Assembly (NCBI GenBank): GCA_013399305.1 | Contig: VXAI01000092.1 | Coordinates: 1,045,997-1,109,996 of the forward strand | Length of the DNA stretch: 64,000 nt | Source: Rostratula benghalensis | Taxonomy: Eukaryota; Chordata; Aves; Charadriiformes; Rostratulidae | Direction: 5' to 3' | Shown: in pieces, positions 37,022-49,904 of the stretch | Layout of the letters: each line of letters starts with the position of its first letter | Position numbering within the stretch: position 1 is the stretch's first letter | Notes under the pieces: generated by a model | What the model was told of the DNA's origin: nothing | The model's database searches: none | Seen by the model: the letters and a program-made list of their open reading frames with translations, nothing else | Position numbers and translations under genes: made by a program

Positions 37022-40000
37022 CTTAAATTGGTGGATTATAAAAGGCAAAAATGAAAATGTCCAAAGTCTACAAATCTCTCACTGATCCACCATCCAGGAA
37101 GGAAGGACAAAAGCCTTCTCCAAGGTCTGTAACATACATCTTGATTCCAGGACTCCTGGTTTTTGTACATTTGTAGACTTCAGGATGGAAAGCAACTTCC
37201 AGTCAGGACTGTAATTGATAGCATATGGAGTAGTACATACTTCCATCATGGACTTGTAAGGCTGCTGGGGGAAGGGAGATGAAAGCTGCCTGTACAAATC
37301 ATCAGACTGTCTGTACACATCTTCCACAAGTTGTCCTGCACTAACACTCCACAGTACACCCTTGCCTGCAACCCAACTCAGGCAGATTCCCCAGCTCACA
37401 GGTTCAGTCTTATACACAGTAACCAACCCATCAAAGTCTGTCGGTGGACATTTAACTCAGAAACGTGTCTGATCATCCTGAGCAAGCTTAGCACTTTTTG
37501 CACTAATCTGGTACTCTATTGTCACAGTGGAGAACAGATGATAGTAGAAATGCCTAGGTACCTTAGAGGAAGGGCTGTTTTCCTATTTGTCAGAGGAAGA
37601 AACCATAAACTTTTTTAATTTTCTGGCTTTGAGTGTCTTGGTAGCTGTGACAAAGGTCAGTAGTCAAGGATATGGACTCTTCTCACTTGAGAATGGGGTT
37701 CATTTACAGCGATGAAGTGTAAACTCAGAGAAGTGCTGGGACACGGGCAAGCAAACATGGAAGGCCCTCTTATTTTCCCTTCATACACCCAAATGTATTG
37801 AGTATCTGAAATGAAGTGACCATGGTACCAGGTCAAGCTAACCATGAATGACTTCAGGAGGCTAAAGCAACTAGAGGTAGGAAACTACATAACGACCCTG
37901 TTGGTTTATGAGGTCCTACTATCAGAAAAACAGAGTTCAGGGAGACACAGGGATCAAGAACCTTCCCAGATAATCTGAACCTGAGGTGAACAAAGCACTC
38001 ACTGCAGTCTGCAAAGCCTTGTGACCCAAGAGAAAAACATCATCATGATTGGGCAAAGAATATGAGATAGTAATACAGCATCAAAGTAAGGGAACCCATG
38101 CGATTAAAACCCATAGCAGTCTCTTGTGTCTCCATTTTTCAGAAGTAATCCAAGCTGGTAACAGCTTGATGGTAGCCACTAGAGAAAGTGGATGTCATTT
38201 CCCAGGCTGTGTAACCCCTTCTTTTCTACCCTAAAATGACTGGCAACAGAATGGAATGAGTCAAAGATTGCCATCTTGTAAATGATTCAGCCTTGAGATT
38301 TTCTAGCAATGCAATCAACTCAAGTAGCATCTACTCCATCTTCACTGATGCTACCTCCTGCTATGTGCTCCCCAGAGGGAGCAACGTGTTACTCACAGGC
38401 ATTGTGTTGGCTCACTCAGTTCTGTCCTGATTCTGATGTGGGTCAGTCACCACATCCAAATAAAACCCTTACTTCTGATGCTTTTGCCCAGACTTAAGGA
38501 CAGACAGACCCAGCAATAGGAAGTCAGGTCACCTTTCTGAAGATATTTTCCCTGAGGCATTTCTTGAGCTACTCCGGATTCCCCACAGTACAACAAGGAC
38601 AATAACCAAAAATATACATGTAGGGAATCATACGTAGTGCATTCTGAATATGGCCCTTGTGATGTGTCCCTGACTCTGGTACCAGATCTCTGCTCTGCTC
38701 TTTTGATAATGTATTGTGGTACCTATTGAAAACACCTTATATTTACATGATTTTGAAGTGTCTCTGGTCTATTTGACTGGCCCACCTGGCAGAAGACACC
38801 CCTACTTTGAAGGACACTCAAACAGAACTTGACTTTGGGCAAAAGCTTGCAGCACAGCTGAGTGCTACTGAAAACTGAAAATAATGTTCTGTGTCAAAAC
38901 ATCCTGCAGATCCCATCTTCTGCTTCTACTCCATGGGACATATCCTCATAATATTTTAAGTGGTAGTCCCAAGAGCTTTGGTACCTTTATGCCAATCACC
39001 TCAGCATTGCTTTCTGCCTGAAACCAGCAATGCACATACTGAGTTGTTTTTTTTCTGATGGAGGGTGGTAACTGAGCAGAAATAGTTTCCAAAATGCTGT
39101 TTACCTTCTAAATAGGGCTGGATTACAACGTAAGGAAAGGTTAAATAACTTTGGACTCTTATACATGCAAGACAATCAAAAATTTTTAATAAATAAAGGA
39201 TGTCATAAGGGCCCCTGCTGTGTTTAGACAGAGTGGGCATATCTGGACTCAGTGTGGAACAGCAATCCATCACTGCTAGATCAAGTTGAAAAGCAATTCA
39301 ACAATGGCTCCACGTAGACAACATTACAGAAAACCTGTTCCAATAGTTTTCTTATGCAAGACAAAACCACAGTCACATTTGTATTTTAGGCAGTGAACCA
39401 ACAAAAATGAAGCAAAACAACAAGAACTGTCCTCAAGAGATATTTCAGGCTGCTCCTCTCCTCCCACTCCCCTTACACTTCTTTTCAATCTCTTACCAGT
39501 TTGTGCATTTTTGGCAACAGAGAACCATACTGCAGAGGTCACTGGCAGACTGGTGGAGACCGCTGCGGCTGTTGGCTACCAAAGACATCTTCCCCACAGT
39601 GTGGCAAAGCATCAGCCTCCTTGCTCCCCATTTTGAGCTGGGGCAGAAGTGACTGTGGGTGAAGGAGGCAGAAGAATGGGAGAAGCTTCTTCAGCCCAGC
39701 AACTTTTGACAACCAGTTGCTGCTTTTCCTCTTCGCCCCAGGATCTGCTATCCAACAAGTGCAAATTGAGGATGACAAATAAGAACATTAGCCTGGTGTT
39801 TCTGCTAAAATGATCTGCCTTGAAGTAGCTGATGTTGACACTTAAATTGTCAGCAGACTTCCAGTTTAGTGCTCCAGTTAGAAGAATGGGTCCATTCACA
39901 CTTCCCTCTGAGCTATTGTTTCAACTCTCTCTAGACTGGGCAAATATCACTGTAGCAGTTTACACTCCAGTTCCACTTTAAAGGGGCTTTTTTGCAACCA

Positions 40001-41263
40001 TAACCCAAATTGCCTGGAAACTTTTTTTTTTTTTAATGTAAGCTTAGACTCCAGAGAATAATTATGCAACGCTATAAAAATAGTCTGCAGCAATTTACGT
40101 AGCCATGCAATACTGGAGCTGTTTTTTTCCAGTGCACCTATGTATACATGGCTGCAGCTAGCCCCAGTATTTACAGAGGACTCACTGGAGCTGTGATCAC
40201 AGAAACTGGTATTTCAAGTTAGGCCACAGACATGAAAAAAACATTTCTTTTTATAAGGCAAGGTTTTACATTTTGGGGTGTTATATCACCATCTAACTGA
40301 AGCACTGCCTTGACACTTCTGCCTTTCCTGTATCACCTGGCTGGACTCAAATGACATCCTTGTGGCTAATGCAGGCATTGGTTATGTAGTCAAGTAGGAG
40401 AGTATTAATTTAACCTCAGTTTCTTCCTGTAATTGCATGTTCCTTCCATTTTTTAACAACTTGATCACACTGAGGGGCTGTATTTCTCATTTTGCAGGCA
40501 ACTTTGCTGCTGCTCATTTCTATTATCTATCATATCTCTTTGTCTGCTGGAAGCTCAGTCTTCCATCTGCTCTTCTGCATGCTGTCCTCTCTTGATGCAT
40601 CTTGCTGATGGTAGGACCACCACTCCCATTGGAGCTAACCCCACTTCTTAAGAGCAGGAGAAAACTTTGCTGTAGCACTGCCCACTGACCTTGTCTGCTC
40701 GCTCCACTAATTGTTAGGACTTAGGGCATTTTCAAGCCCAGCTGACAAATGGGATAAACTAAAACAACACAATACTTCCAAGGTGCAGTATGAGCTTTCT
40801 GGATTGCAAGCAGTGATCTTGTCCAGAGCCTGAAGACGCAATGGCTTAATTCTTCCTGTCTGTGCTTCTCTAGAAGCCTATTTCTGTCTCCCATGTAATT
40901 CTGCCAAGCTCCCACCTTGCTAGCTCCTACTTTGCCTGTTATGGAGCTTTTTTTGGTTGTTATTTTCCCCAGGAAAGCTCACACAATCAAATAAAAAACC
41001 CAGAATGAATGGATAAAGCCACAGCCGGGAACAAAGCCATTGAGTGAAATCCCTGCAAAGAAACTATTCAGGAAACACTTTAAAGCTAAGAACACATGAC
41101 AGAGGTAAGAATTTATGCAAGTGACTGTATGCATATAGGAACAACGACTTCCAACTCTTGCAACTGAGGCATTAATAATTGACCACGAGATTTAGGCACT
41201 GATTTGAAGGAGTTAAATTCCCAGGCTGCCTTTGCAGAGCAGGGTGGGGCATTGGGGAAGTCA
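37022..41263. other. Gene-free stretch
   Basis: Short frames only. No element or exon was recognised. A T-run occurs near 40022-40034. Confidence 0.55.
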
Positions 41264-41287
41264 GAGAGAGAAAAAAAAAAAAAAAAA
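41264..41287. repeat. GA run and poly-A
   Basis: GAGAGAG followed by 17 A residues, just left of the CpG-enriched stretch. Confidence 0.9.
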
Positions 41288-41349
41288 GGCACCTGAATGC
41301 CCAGGGAAGGAGCAGCAAAACCTTCTGTCAAGGTCCCCTTCCTCTCCTA

Positions 41350-41538
41350 TACTAGAAATACTCCCCAGCTGAGGGTGTCCCTGTGTCCATCGGCAGCAGC
41401 AGCCCTCGGCCACATACGCCTGCGTGCGGAGTGACCCACGCGGGCAGCCTTTCCCACACCAGGAAGCGGGTGCCACGTCCCACTCCTGCTTGCCTTGCCT
41501 CACAGCCACCTGTACCCACCGGTGTGACAGCACATGGC
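41350..41538 (+). promoter_or_regulatory. CpG-enriched stretch, possible NIPAL2 promoter/5' UTR
   Basis: CpG dinucleotides are clustered here (for example around 41391-41435 and 41467-41521) while most of the window is CpG-poor. The stretch lies directly upstream of the tentative first exon. No TATA box is evident. A purine/poly-A run at 41264-41287 borders it on the left. The promoter role is inferred only from composition and position. Confidence 0.25.
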
Positions 41539-41676
41539 ATGGCCAGCAGCAGGGGCCTGAGGGCATGGACATGGGCATCCTCCCCGTTTCAGAGCGGGCA
41601 CCCTGGAATGTATCCTTTGGGGGGGCCAGGCACCGGGAGCGGACCCCTCTCTGGCCCCTGGTACAGCACGCACAAG
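41539..41676 (+). CDS. Tentative NIPAL2 first coding exon (N-terminus)
   Basis: An open frame from the ATG at 41539 runs 46 codons to a strong donor, AAG|GTAAGT, at 41676/41677. The ATG has a good context, G at -3 and G at +4. The frame ends in phase 0, exactly what the exon at 57678 needs. The encoded N-terminus is Gly/Pro/Ser-rich and ends PGTGSGPLSGPWYSTHK. As I remember it, mammalian NIPAL2 has an N-terminus of nearly the same length that is also Gly-rich and ends in a Leu-Ser-Gly-x-Trp-Tyr pattern just before TM1. The stretch 41391-41676 holds about 15 CpG dinucleotides by eye, the densest patch seen in the window, as expected of a promoter or first exon. Against it: the basic residues expected after Trp-Tyr are absent, the frame is open further upstream to the ATG at 41383, and short Gly-rich matches arise easily by chance. 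No symbol is assigned for that reason. Confidence 0.3.
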
Positions 41677-44012
41677 GTAAGTGCATGCCATGCAGAACCA
41701 TGCCAGGAAGAAGTGGCTTGGGGAGAGTGGGGTAATTATTTCAGGCTCTGCCCCCGGTCCTGCAAAGAGCCCCCTTCCAGCCCCTGTTTGCTGCTTACTG
41801 TCCCCTCTTCACCCCATTTTTCAGCCCACGCTGCCCTGGCTTCCTCCTCCATGCAGTCCTTTCTGAGTGGGAACTGGGCAGAGAGCTGAGCTGTTCTGCA
41901 CTAGTGCATTGCTGGTTTTTGTCATCAGTGTTTCTGTCACTGTCAGTGCTGACAGTGTATTTGGGCAACTGCAAAAGAGGGACTAGGGCAGACCCCAAGA
42001 ACTAGCAAGTTGAAGCATCTGCTAACAATAAAAGTGAATTGGAGGTTGATTAAACCCTTTACCTTTTCCCTGCTTTTGCTTTACAAACTAGGAGGCATGG
42101 GAGGATACTCAACATTCTTGGTTTTTTGCTGCATAAGAGGCAAACCACTTTTTTATGATGCAAAGTATTGGTATAAATTGTGCATAAAATGACTTGCAAC
42201 TAACTGCTCTCCTTTCCCTGTGAGCAGCCCAGTAGCAGGTTGTAGCCTGGGGAAGGTCCCAGAACCTTCCCCCTCTGGATTCTGCATTGGCCACTGGGTG
42301 GATATTCCAGATGGCAGGAGGCATTTGTCAGAAGGAAGGAAACCTGTGAATTCTTGTGCTCAGGTCCCTGGAGCAGCAGGACTCCTGCCTGATGGCTGGT
42401 TGTGGTGCTTCCCAGGACCAGAGCTGGAATCTCTTTGGGGGGACAAGAGTGTGGAACCAGGGGTTAGTGTGGGTTTGGGAGCTGGGGCCCTGGGGCTGGG
42501 AGTGCTTGCAGAGATGCTGGGGAAGGCAGCAACAGGCAAGCCCCTTGGCATGGCAACACCCACCTGCACCTCACGATGGGGTTATCGGTTTGCTTGCAAA
42601 ACATCCCAGCCCTGCTCTTGTACTTCTTGGGTTGGTTGTGTGAGGATTGCTGTGTTTTAGGTATGGTAGTTTTCTGAGAAGACCTGAATAATTTTTCAGC
42701 GTTGCTTGGGTGTCAGTGGGCAAGACCAGTTTTCTCGGCTCCCATTTTCTTGTAATGTTGAGTCTTTGGAGCACGTAACATGTAACTATGGGTTGTGTAT
42801 TGCCACTAACCTTCATTTTCCCAAAAGTTAAATTCTCCTCTGAATCCCCATTTTCACATTTTATTTTTTTTTTAGTATCAGAAACCATTTTCTCCTTCCA
42901 TTTCTGACAAATAGGCTGTCCTAGCTGTGATTTAGTGTATCAGCAGTTTCAGGACTTGATGTAGAAGCTTTTTCCCTTCCCTTTTTCTTAAGGCCATTTC
43001 ATCCTCTCTGTTGCAAAGAGGAGCTCTTTCTTTTTCACCTCTGCAAGGGACTATAACTGCATCAATGTCACCTGCCTGGAAACGCCCCTGGAAAGCTGAG
43101 TTGAATTGCTTTAGGGGCAGTATTTGCAGCCTCTTCAGCTTCACAAACCATCAGGAGGTGGAAGAATGAGATCCCCTTTCAAGAACCCCCAAACATGAGG
43201 AGCTTGGGTTCGCTGCTGGTCACAGCTGCGTAAGTGCCACACGGGCATCAGAGACATCCACATGGGTTCAGCAGCTCTGACACATGCATTAGGGAAATCT
43301 GTGGCACTAGAGTAAGCATTAAATGACATCTGTAAACATGCAGTTCCCTGAAAGAAGTTAAAGTACCCGTGTCCAAGCACCCGTGCAGTATAATGCCTCC
43401 TTGTGCTGGCGTTACATTTCCTTGGGGTTTATTTTAATTGGAATTATTCTCCTGCCAGGTCCCTGTTTGGTCTACTTGGTGCTAGCTGTTGGCATGAGGG
43501 TAGCATGAGGGTGGAGGTAGGACTTCTGTTTGTCATCATTGGCATGGATGTAGCTTGGAAGATGCTGCTGGAGGAACTGCTCCTCTGAAACAGGCGGAAC
43601 AGGATCCCATGCTCCCACAGTCTTCCCTGTCTCAGCTCTGCTGGTGTGTGTCGTGGGACATGGGTGTGTTTAACGGTGCAGTAAATTCTGATGAAATATG
43701 TACTTAGTTACCTGAAGTATTTCCTGACAAACTAAAATTATTGTAGTATTTTTGAGTCTGCTAGAGCAATGAACATAAGAAGCCACCACATGTGGATTTG
43801 GTCTGCCTAATAGGAAGTGTATGTAATTGCTTCAGTTTAATCCTTTTTTATTTCCCTCAGCACTTCTCAAAGCTTGTTTATTTATTTCCAGTATTGTTGT
43901 TTATGGACAAAAATATTTTGCAAGACTAGTTGAGATTAACTGCAATATTGATCTTGGTTTGACTTTGTGTCAGAGGAGCTTTCATTGACTGTTGCACCCC
44001 AGCTCTTTTCTC

Positions 44013-44072
44013 CTCTGATACAATACTTCTACTACAGAATACTTCTATACCTCTCTGATGTAATACTTCTAC
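44013..44072. repeat. Local imperfect duplication, 40-base period
   Basis: CTCTGATACAATACTTCTAC at 44013 recurs as CTCTGATGTAATACTTCTAC at 44053, with a third partial ATACTTCTA between them. Confidence 0.75.
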
Positions 44073-44801
44073 CGTAACTCAGTAGCTCCCATGGCTGTTG
44101 TGTGGAGTCACGGTATGTAGCTGTTCAAGTGCAGAAGGTGAGCTGGAGCTGGAAGTTCATTTCACTTCTGCTTCTTTTTCCTCCTTTGCCTGACTCTTAA
44201 TAAACTTGGAGTTATTACTGGCTGCCCAGACGCTCACCTCCAGAAATTGTTTTATTTCGTGGGTTGTGGTAATAAATCATTTCGGCTCTATATTTGAGGT
44301 TTAAAATGTTGACAGCTCCTTCAGATAGATCTGTGGCCTCTTGTCCCGTGACAATATATCACAGCCTGTCACAGGCCATACGTGCAGGTGGTGAGTATGT
44401 GCAGCCAGGAAACCTGATCCTTGGTGTAGTCTAATCAGCAGGCAGTGGTGGCTGCTATCAGGTGTGACGAGGAAGCCCACGGTTTAAACACATCGTTGTG
44501 AGGTCTTTCTGCACTGCCTTCTATCATACACGTGAAATCTAAATTTCTTGTGAAATGCCACTGCTAAGGATTTTTGATCATCCTGTTTAAGGTCTAAGTC
44601 CTCAGTACTTCAACTCACCCGCTTTGCTGAGAGCTTGATGTCCAGTGCCACTGAGCCTTAGCAAGGTCCCAGTTTCTTCCAGTGGCAGCACAGTCCCTGT
44701 TGGTACTTCTGTCGCCATGGGAGCTGCTGCCCCTGTGCTGTGAAGGACCCGAAGTGGGAGAGCAGAAAGCTGCCACCATGGAGAGGAAGATTATTTATCC
44801 A

Positions 44802-44821
44802 TTTCCCTCAGTTGAGGGAAA
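44802..44821. other. 20-base palindrome
   Basis: TTTCCCTCA, GT, TGAGGGAAA: perfect nine-base arms around two bases. Role unknown. Confidence 0.9.
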
Positions 44822-47800
44822 ACAGAAACAGTGAGGTCCTTTTCAGCTGGCACTGCCACTAGAGAAAAGAACTGTCATGGCAAGTGCATTGTTTAAGCAC
44901 TTAATGAAATTTCCAACCATGGTTTTCAATCGGGGAAAGATCTAGAGCAATCCAAGTTGTCTGTGGAAGTGCAAGTGGGAACCAAAAGAGCCACAGCACA
45001 TGCAGGTTTCAACCAGGGCAGCTTTCCTCTGCAAGAGGCAATCACCAGATACTATCAGGCCTTTAAAGATGTTTTGCAGGAGTTTTTTTAAGGCTGTTTT
45101 CTCAGTCTCTGTAGGGGTACCTCATGCTGCAGTCTGCTCCCTAATGGACTGTTTCAGCTTAATCAGTAAACCAGTCCCCAAGCATATGGACAAGCAGAGA
45201 CAAACATGTCCTCACCGACTGCTTTGCTTCTGTACTCATCTGTGAAGAACATGGTGAAAAGTTTTTCCTCTCCCTCCCCCTACCCCCCCGACCCAGCTCT
45301 TATTCTAAAACCGTGCACTGAAATCAAAACACTGACTCTATTTCATCATGCTGTTCTGTATTTGTCAGATTTGAGAGGTCACACAGTTTCAGCGTCCTGT
45401 ATCTTATGGGAGAATGTGTATGGGAGAAAATGCATACCACTTTCTTATGTGGGAAGTGTGTGTTATTTTCAGCCCTTATAAATCAATATAGGAAGAGGAC
45501 TTTTTTCAGCCTTTCAAATGCACCTTGTTGCAATAGGTGATAGGAAATCCAAAAGTCAAAGCTTATAATGAAGAAGCATTGCAAACAATTGCTGCCAGCA
45601 CTCATGCACACTCTTCTGGTGTTTTGCTGTTGGGAATCCACAGCATTTCCATGGCTTAGTCCCCATTTAATTAAGCTCTGCTAGAAAAGGATGTGTAGCT
45701 TTGCGACATAAATGCAGGCCCAAGTTTTCAGGCTCTGCCAGAACTGTATGTCTGATCTGCTGGGGGTTGTGCTCTGATTACTGCTAGTGTGAGAAGCTGA
45801 CATGAGAAAGCAAAATAGAACACTAGTAGAAAGGATCGCCCTTATCCTTTTTACAGCCTCATACATCCATTCTTTCCAAACATTGACTGTCCCTGCAGAT
45901 GTAAAGATCACCACATCTGGTGTAAAATGAGCACAAAGCTCATATATAAGCTGCAGCCTCCAGGTTAAAGAAGGATCAGCTGCTGCATGGGAACTTACTT
46001 TTTACTCAAATGTAAGGGTTGTAGGTACAGGGGACCCTTACTCCTTGCCTGCCCCCTTGCACAGTACCATAAACATGTTTATATCATTGTGACTTTCAGA
46101 TTCTTTAGGGAATTGTAGCAGTCACTGCAAGCCACGGAGCTCTTTAAACCTCTCAGTTCATTTTGACTGAAGCAGTCTTGGTGGCTCTCCCTGGACACCT
46201 CAGCCAGGACATTGGGAACAACTGCCCTCACAGGGCTGGAGCTGTGCTGAGCGCCAGCTAGAGCTCTGCCAAGTGCCTGTTCCCTGATTCTTGCTGGGCT
46301 GTTTTTCCCAAATCTCGGACTGTTTTCAAAGCTTTCTCTCCCAACAGCTGCTATGGTAAAATGAGGACACTAAAGAACATGTGCATTTGATTATTTATTT
46401 TTTTTTTAAATGATTTAGGTGCAATGAGTTAAACAGGAGCTTCGTAGTTATGCTAATCTGGTTTAAGAGGTTTGAGACTGTTAATTCAGAAAATTCTGGG
46501 CAATAAGAAACATTACAATTCTTGCCATTTGTCAGGAGGTGGTGTGCAGAAGACAAATGCAAGGAAACTTGAATCACAAATTATACATATCCTTCCTAGT
46601 CCAGAAATTAGTTTTGTTTTGGACTGATTCAAAATGGTATTTTACTTTAGGCTTATGGGTACAGTACAGACTCCTCCTGATACCCAGTTCAGCCACCAGC
46701 TGTGGCTTTAAACCACTTAAAACATGGGCATTGTTCTTCAGCACAGTGTTCCAGAGCAGCAGAATCAGGTTTAGTCTGGAGGCAGCGGAGCAGGGCGAGT
46801 GCTTCTTTTTCCTTAGTCAGCACTGAGTAGGAAAGACCAGACATGGGATGAGACTGAATCCCTACTCTGCTTTGGAAGTGTATGGATCAGTGCAGCGCTT
46901 TGCCCTCCCTGCCCTCAACTTCTAGACTACTCTCCAAATAATGGACTTTAAACTAAATTGGCTGTGGCTACTGTGTTGAATTTGTTGTCTCACAGCCTTG
47001 CCTGGGAGCTGCAAGGTGATGTAGGGTGAAGGTCTGGCTGCTCAGGTAAACACCTGTCTGCTCCTGAGATTTCATGAGGTTGCGGTGCAGATCTAGGCTA
47101 TTGCTTCCACCCAAAGAGTTGGTGTTGGTCCCATCTTGAATCTGTGCTTTGACTGCTTGATTTGCCCTTGATTCCTTGATGAGGCAGTTTGTCTGGGTAA
47201 ATTGACAGGAAAATTCTAATTGATGAATTTTTTAAATAAAAGTTGCTCTTCTCATAAAATCTTCCTGTGATGCTGTAGTTTCTTACAATTTTGTGACCCC
47301 AAAGAAGATTTATTGCTCTTTGAAGCGTGATCTTTCTTTCCCTGTGCTCTTGAAGTCTACTTTGGGCATCAAAATAAAAGATGAATAATCTTATCCTTGC
47401 ATGTCTCCAACAGTCTGCCAGATCTTATTAACTCCTGCTTGAAGGAATCCAAAGAATCCAAATGACTCAAGTAGAAATTTGACCAAACTCAAAACCCATG
47501 GCTTTATAAAGATGAGCAAACAGCAGACTGTGCACTTCAGTCATATGGGAGGTAGGACCTTTGGCTAACCTAGTAACTGGAGGCTGCTATTATTCCATGT
47601 GGAGTTTTGGTGACATGTATAAACTGTTATGCTCATATTTATAATGTCACCACAGATTGTCCCAGAAGAATGGCATTCATTAATGTGAGCAGTTGGGTGA
47701 TAGGCTTTCCATTCAGTGACTCATCTGGACTTTGAAACTTACAGCCAGCAGCTTCAAAAGACAGCCAGTTGGTGTGCGAATCAACGCCAGGCTTGGAGCA

Positions 47801-48822
47801 GAGATCTTAAGAAATGTGGCAGTGGTATTTGCAGTGTGCTCAAAAGTAAACAGCCAATATCAAACTAAGCAGATGTGTACTGCTTAAACTGAGGTTATAC
47901 CAGGATAGCGCCATGCTCCCCTATGATGTCCATTGTTGATTTACATCATCTAGGCCAGCATCTTTGGCCTTGTTCAGTGGTACAAGCTCTTTTGCCCATA
48001 ATGGGGAAATTAAGAGAGATTATGGAATTGTGATAGAAATCATGGGATAGTAAGAGTTTAACTCTTAAATGAGGCATGCAGTGACTCTCTGGCTATATCC
48101 CCCTTTATATCTTCAACAGCTGAGGATATCTCCACTGGAAAGAGGCTGCTGTGAAAAACAAGGAAAATATGGGGTTTATGTACTTATAGACTTGCACCCA
48201 GATGATGAACTCCTAATCAAAACCTCTTACAGTTTTTGGGGCTCCATCTTGGGAGTAAATAGATCATGACCCTGTTTACTTTGATTTGGCTCTAATTCGC
48301 TATATCTTAATGTTTCTCTTCTGGTTTTGTGAGGGGTTTGTTGTTTGGTTTTTCCTCCCTGCTTTGGAATTGTCACAAGGTTCTTGTATTTATTGACTTT
48401 TAATGACAATAGTATATTTCTTTTGTTTCTCTCTTTCAGTGACAATCTTTTGCTCCCTGCAGTGACTAAAGCACCATGAACATTATCATTCAGTGTCTGT
48501 GTTATCATGCATCAAAGACTCAGTCATCCTGTCAAGATGACAGAGAGAGCAAATCTTGTAGTGTCTGCAGAAGCATGAGTCAAACAAATAATTATTATAC
48601 TGGTTTTGGACAGAGTTTTCTTCATAGTAACTTAAATGGTGTTATGCTTTGGATTTGTGATGATATGTGTTGATAACATGGGAATGTTTTAGTTATTGCT
48701 GAACAGTGCTTGCACAGCATCAAGGTGGTTTTTATTTCTCCACCAGAAAGCAGGCTGGGGGTACACAAGAAGTTGGGAGGGGACACAGCTGGGACAGCTG
48801 ACCCCAGCTGACCAAAGGGATG

Positions 48823-48839
48823 TGCCGTACCATACGGCA
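48823..48839. other. Short perfect inverted repeat
   Basis: TGCCGTA, CCA, TACGGCA: seven-base arms containing two CpG. Role unknown. Confidence 0.9.
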
Positions 48840-49885
48840 TCATGCTCAGCAATAAAAGCTGGAGGAAAAAGGAAGGAAGGAGGGACTTTCAGAGTTCTGG
48901 TGTTTGTCTTCCCAAGTATCTGTTATGTGTGATGGAGCCCTGCTTTCCTGGGGACAGCTGAACACCTGCCTGCTGATGGGGAGCAGTGAATGAATTCCTG
49001 GGCTTGCTTTGCTTGCACACGCAGCTTTTGCTTTACGTATGAACCTGTCTTTATTTCAATCCAAGAAGTTTTGCACTTCTAACCCTTCTGATTTTTCCCC
49101 CATCTTGCTGGGGCGGAGTGAGTGAGTGGCTGTGTGGGGCTGAGCTGCTGGCTGGAGCTAAAACACAACTACAGCTCAGAGGCTGCAAGGACAAACTAAA
49201 GAGCAATGCATGTTTACAGATGCATAGAGATGATAGCATCTGACTCATGAAAAGGGTGCCCAATTCTCCTGAAAGGGAGTAGGAAGAATTTAATTTTTTT
49301 TAATTCCTGAAAGGGCATAGACCAAATTTATCGTTATGGCCCTACCTCTCTAGTCAATCACTGTCACGAAGAAACTTTCTAACCATTATAATCTATAATA
49401 ACCCTAAAACACCAGAAAAAAAAAAATGTCAGCAAGTTCTATATGAGAGAATCCAGATAAGGTACAGTTACTGAACGTGACTAATACTCAAAACTGGGGA
49501 AAAAAATCACCACTTTGTTATCTCTTTAAGTGCAACGGAAATTGTAAAAAGATGATAAGGGTACCTAGAATGGATCATCCAGGTAAACTGATTTCTGCAG
49601 CAGAGGCAACTATATCGTAGATGTTTTGGATTCTTGTGAACTAGACACACAGTCCTTAATGTCAGCACTCACCTTGAACTATGAAATGGTAACCAATACT
49701 TGAAACCAGATTACAGTTTGTAGTAAGAGGTCAAAACGCACAACTGTAATGCATCACAGGGAGGGAGCTGGGAAAACATGAGCAGAAAATTTGCATATGA
49801 GGTCTTTAAAGAGTTTATTTGTTATCTCCAGATTTGCATCTTACAGTTTTGACCAGAAGCATCTGCAAATTAAAAGCATCCAGTT

Positions 49886-49904
49886 GTGTGTTTGTGTGTG
49901 TATG
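49886..49904. repeat. TG-rich dinucleotide run
   Basis: Short imperfect TG repeat with one TTTG interruption. Confidence 0.75.

Noticed and set aside
41261..41701. 146-codon minus-strand frame opposite the exon-1 candidate
   Set aside because: Its C-terminus is only a poly-Phe run from the poly-A tract. It is a shadow of GC-rich plus-strand DNA.
44717..44743. ATG with an excellent GTCGCCATGG context, as a start for NIPAL2
   Set aside because: The frame stops after eight codons and no donor precedes the stop.
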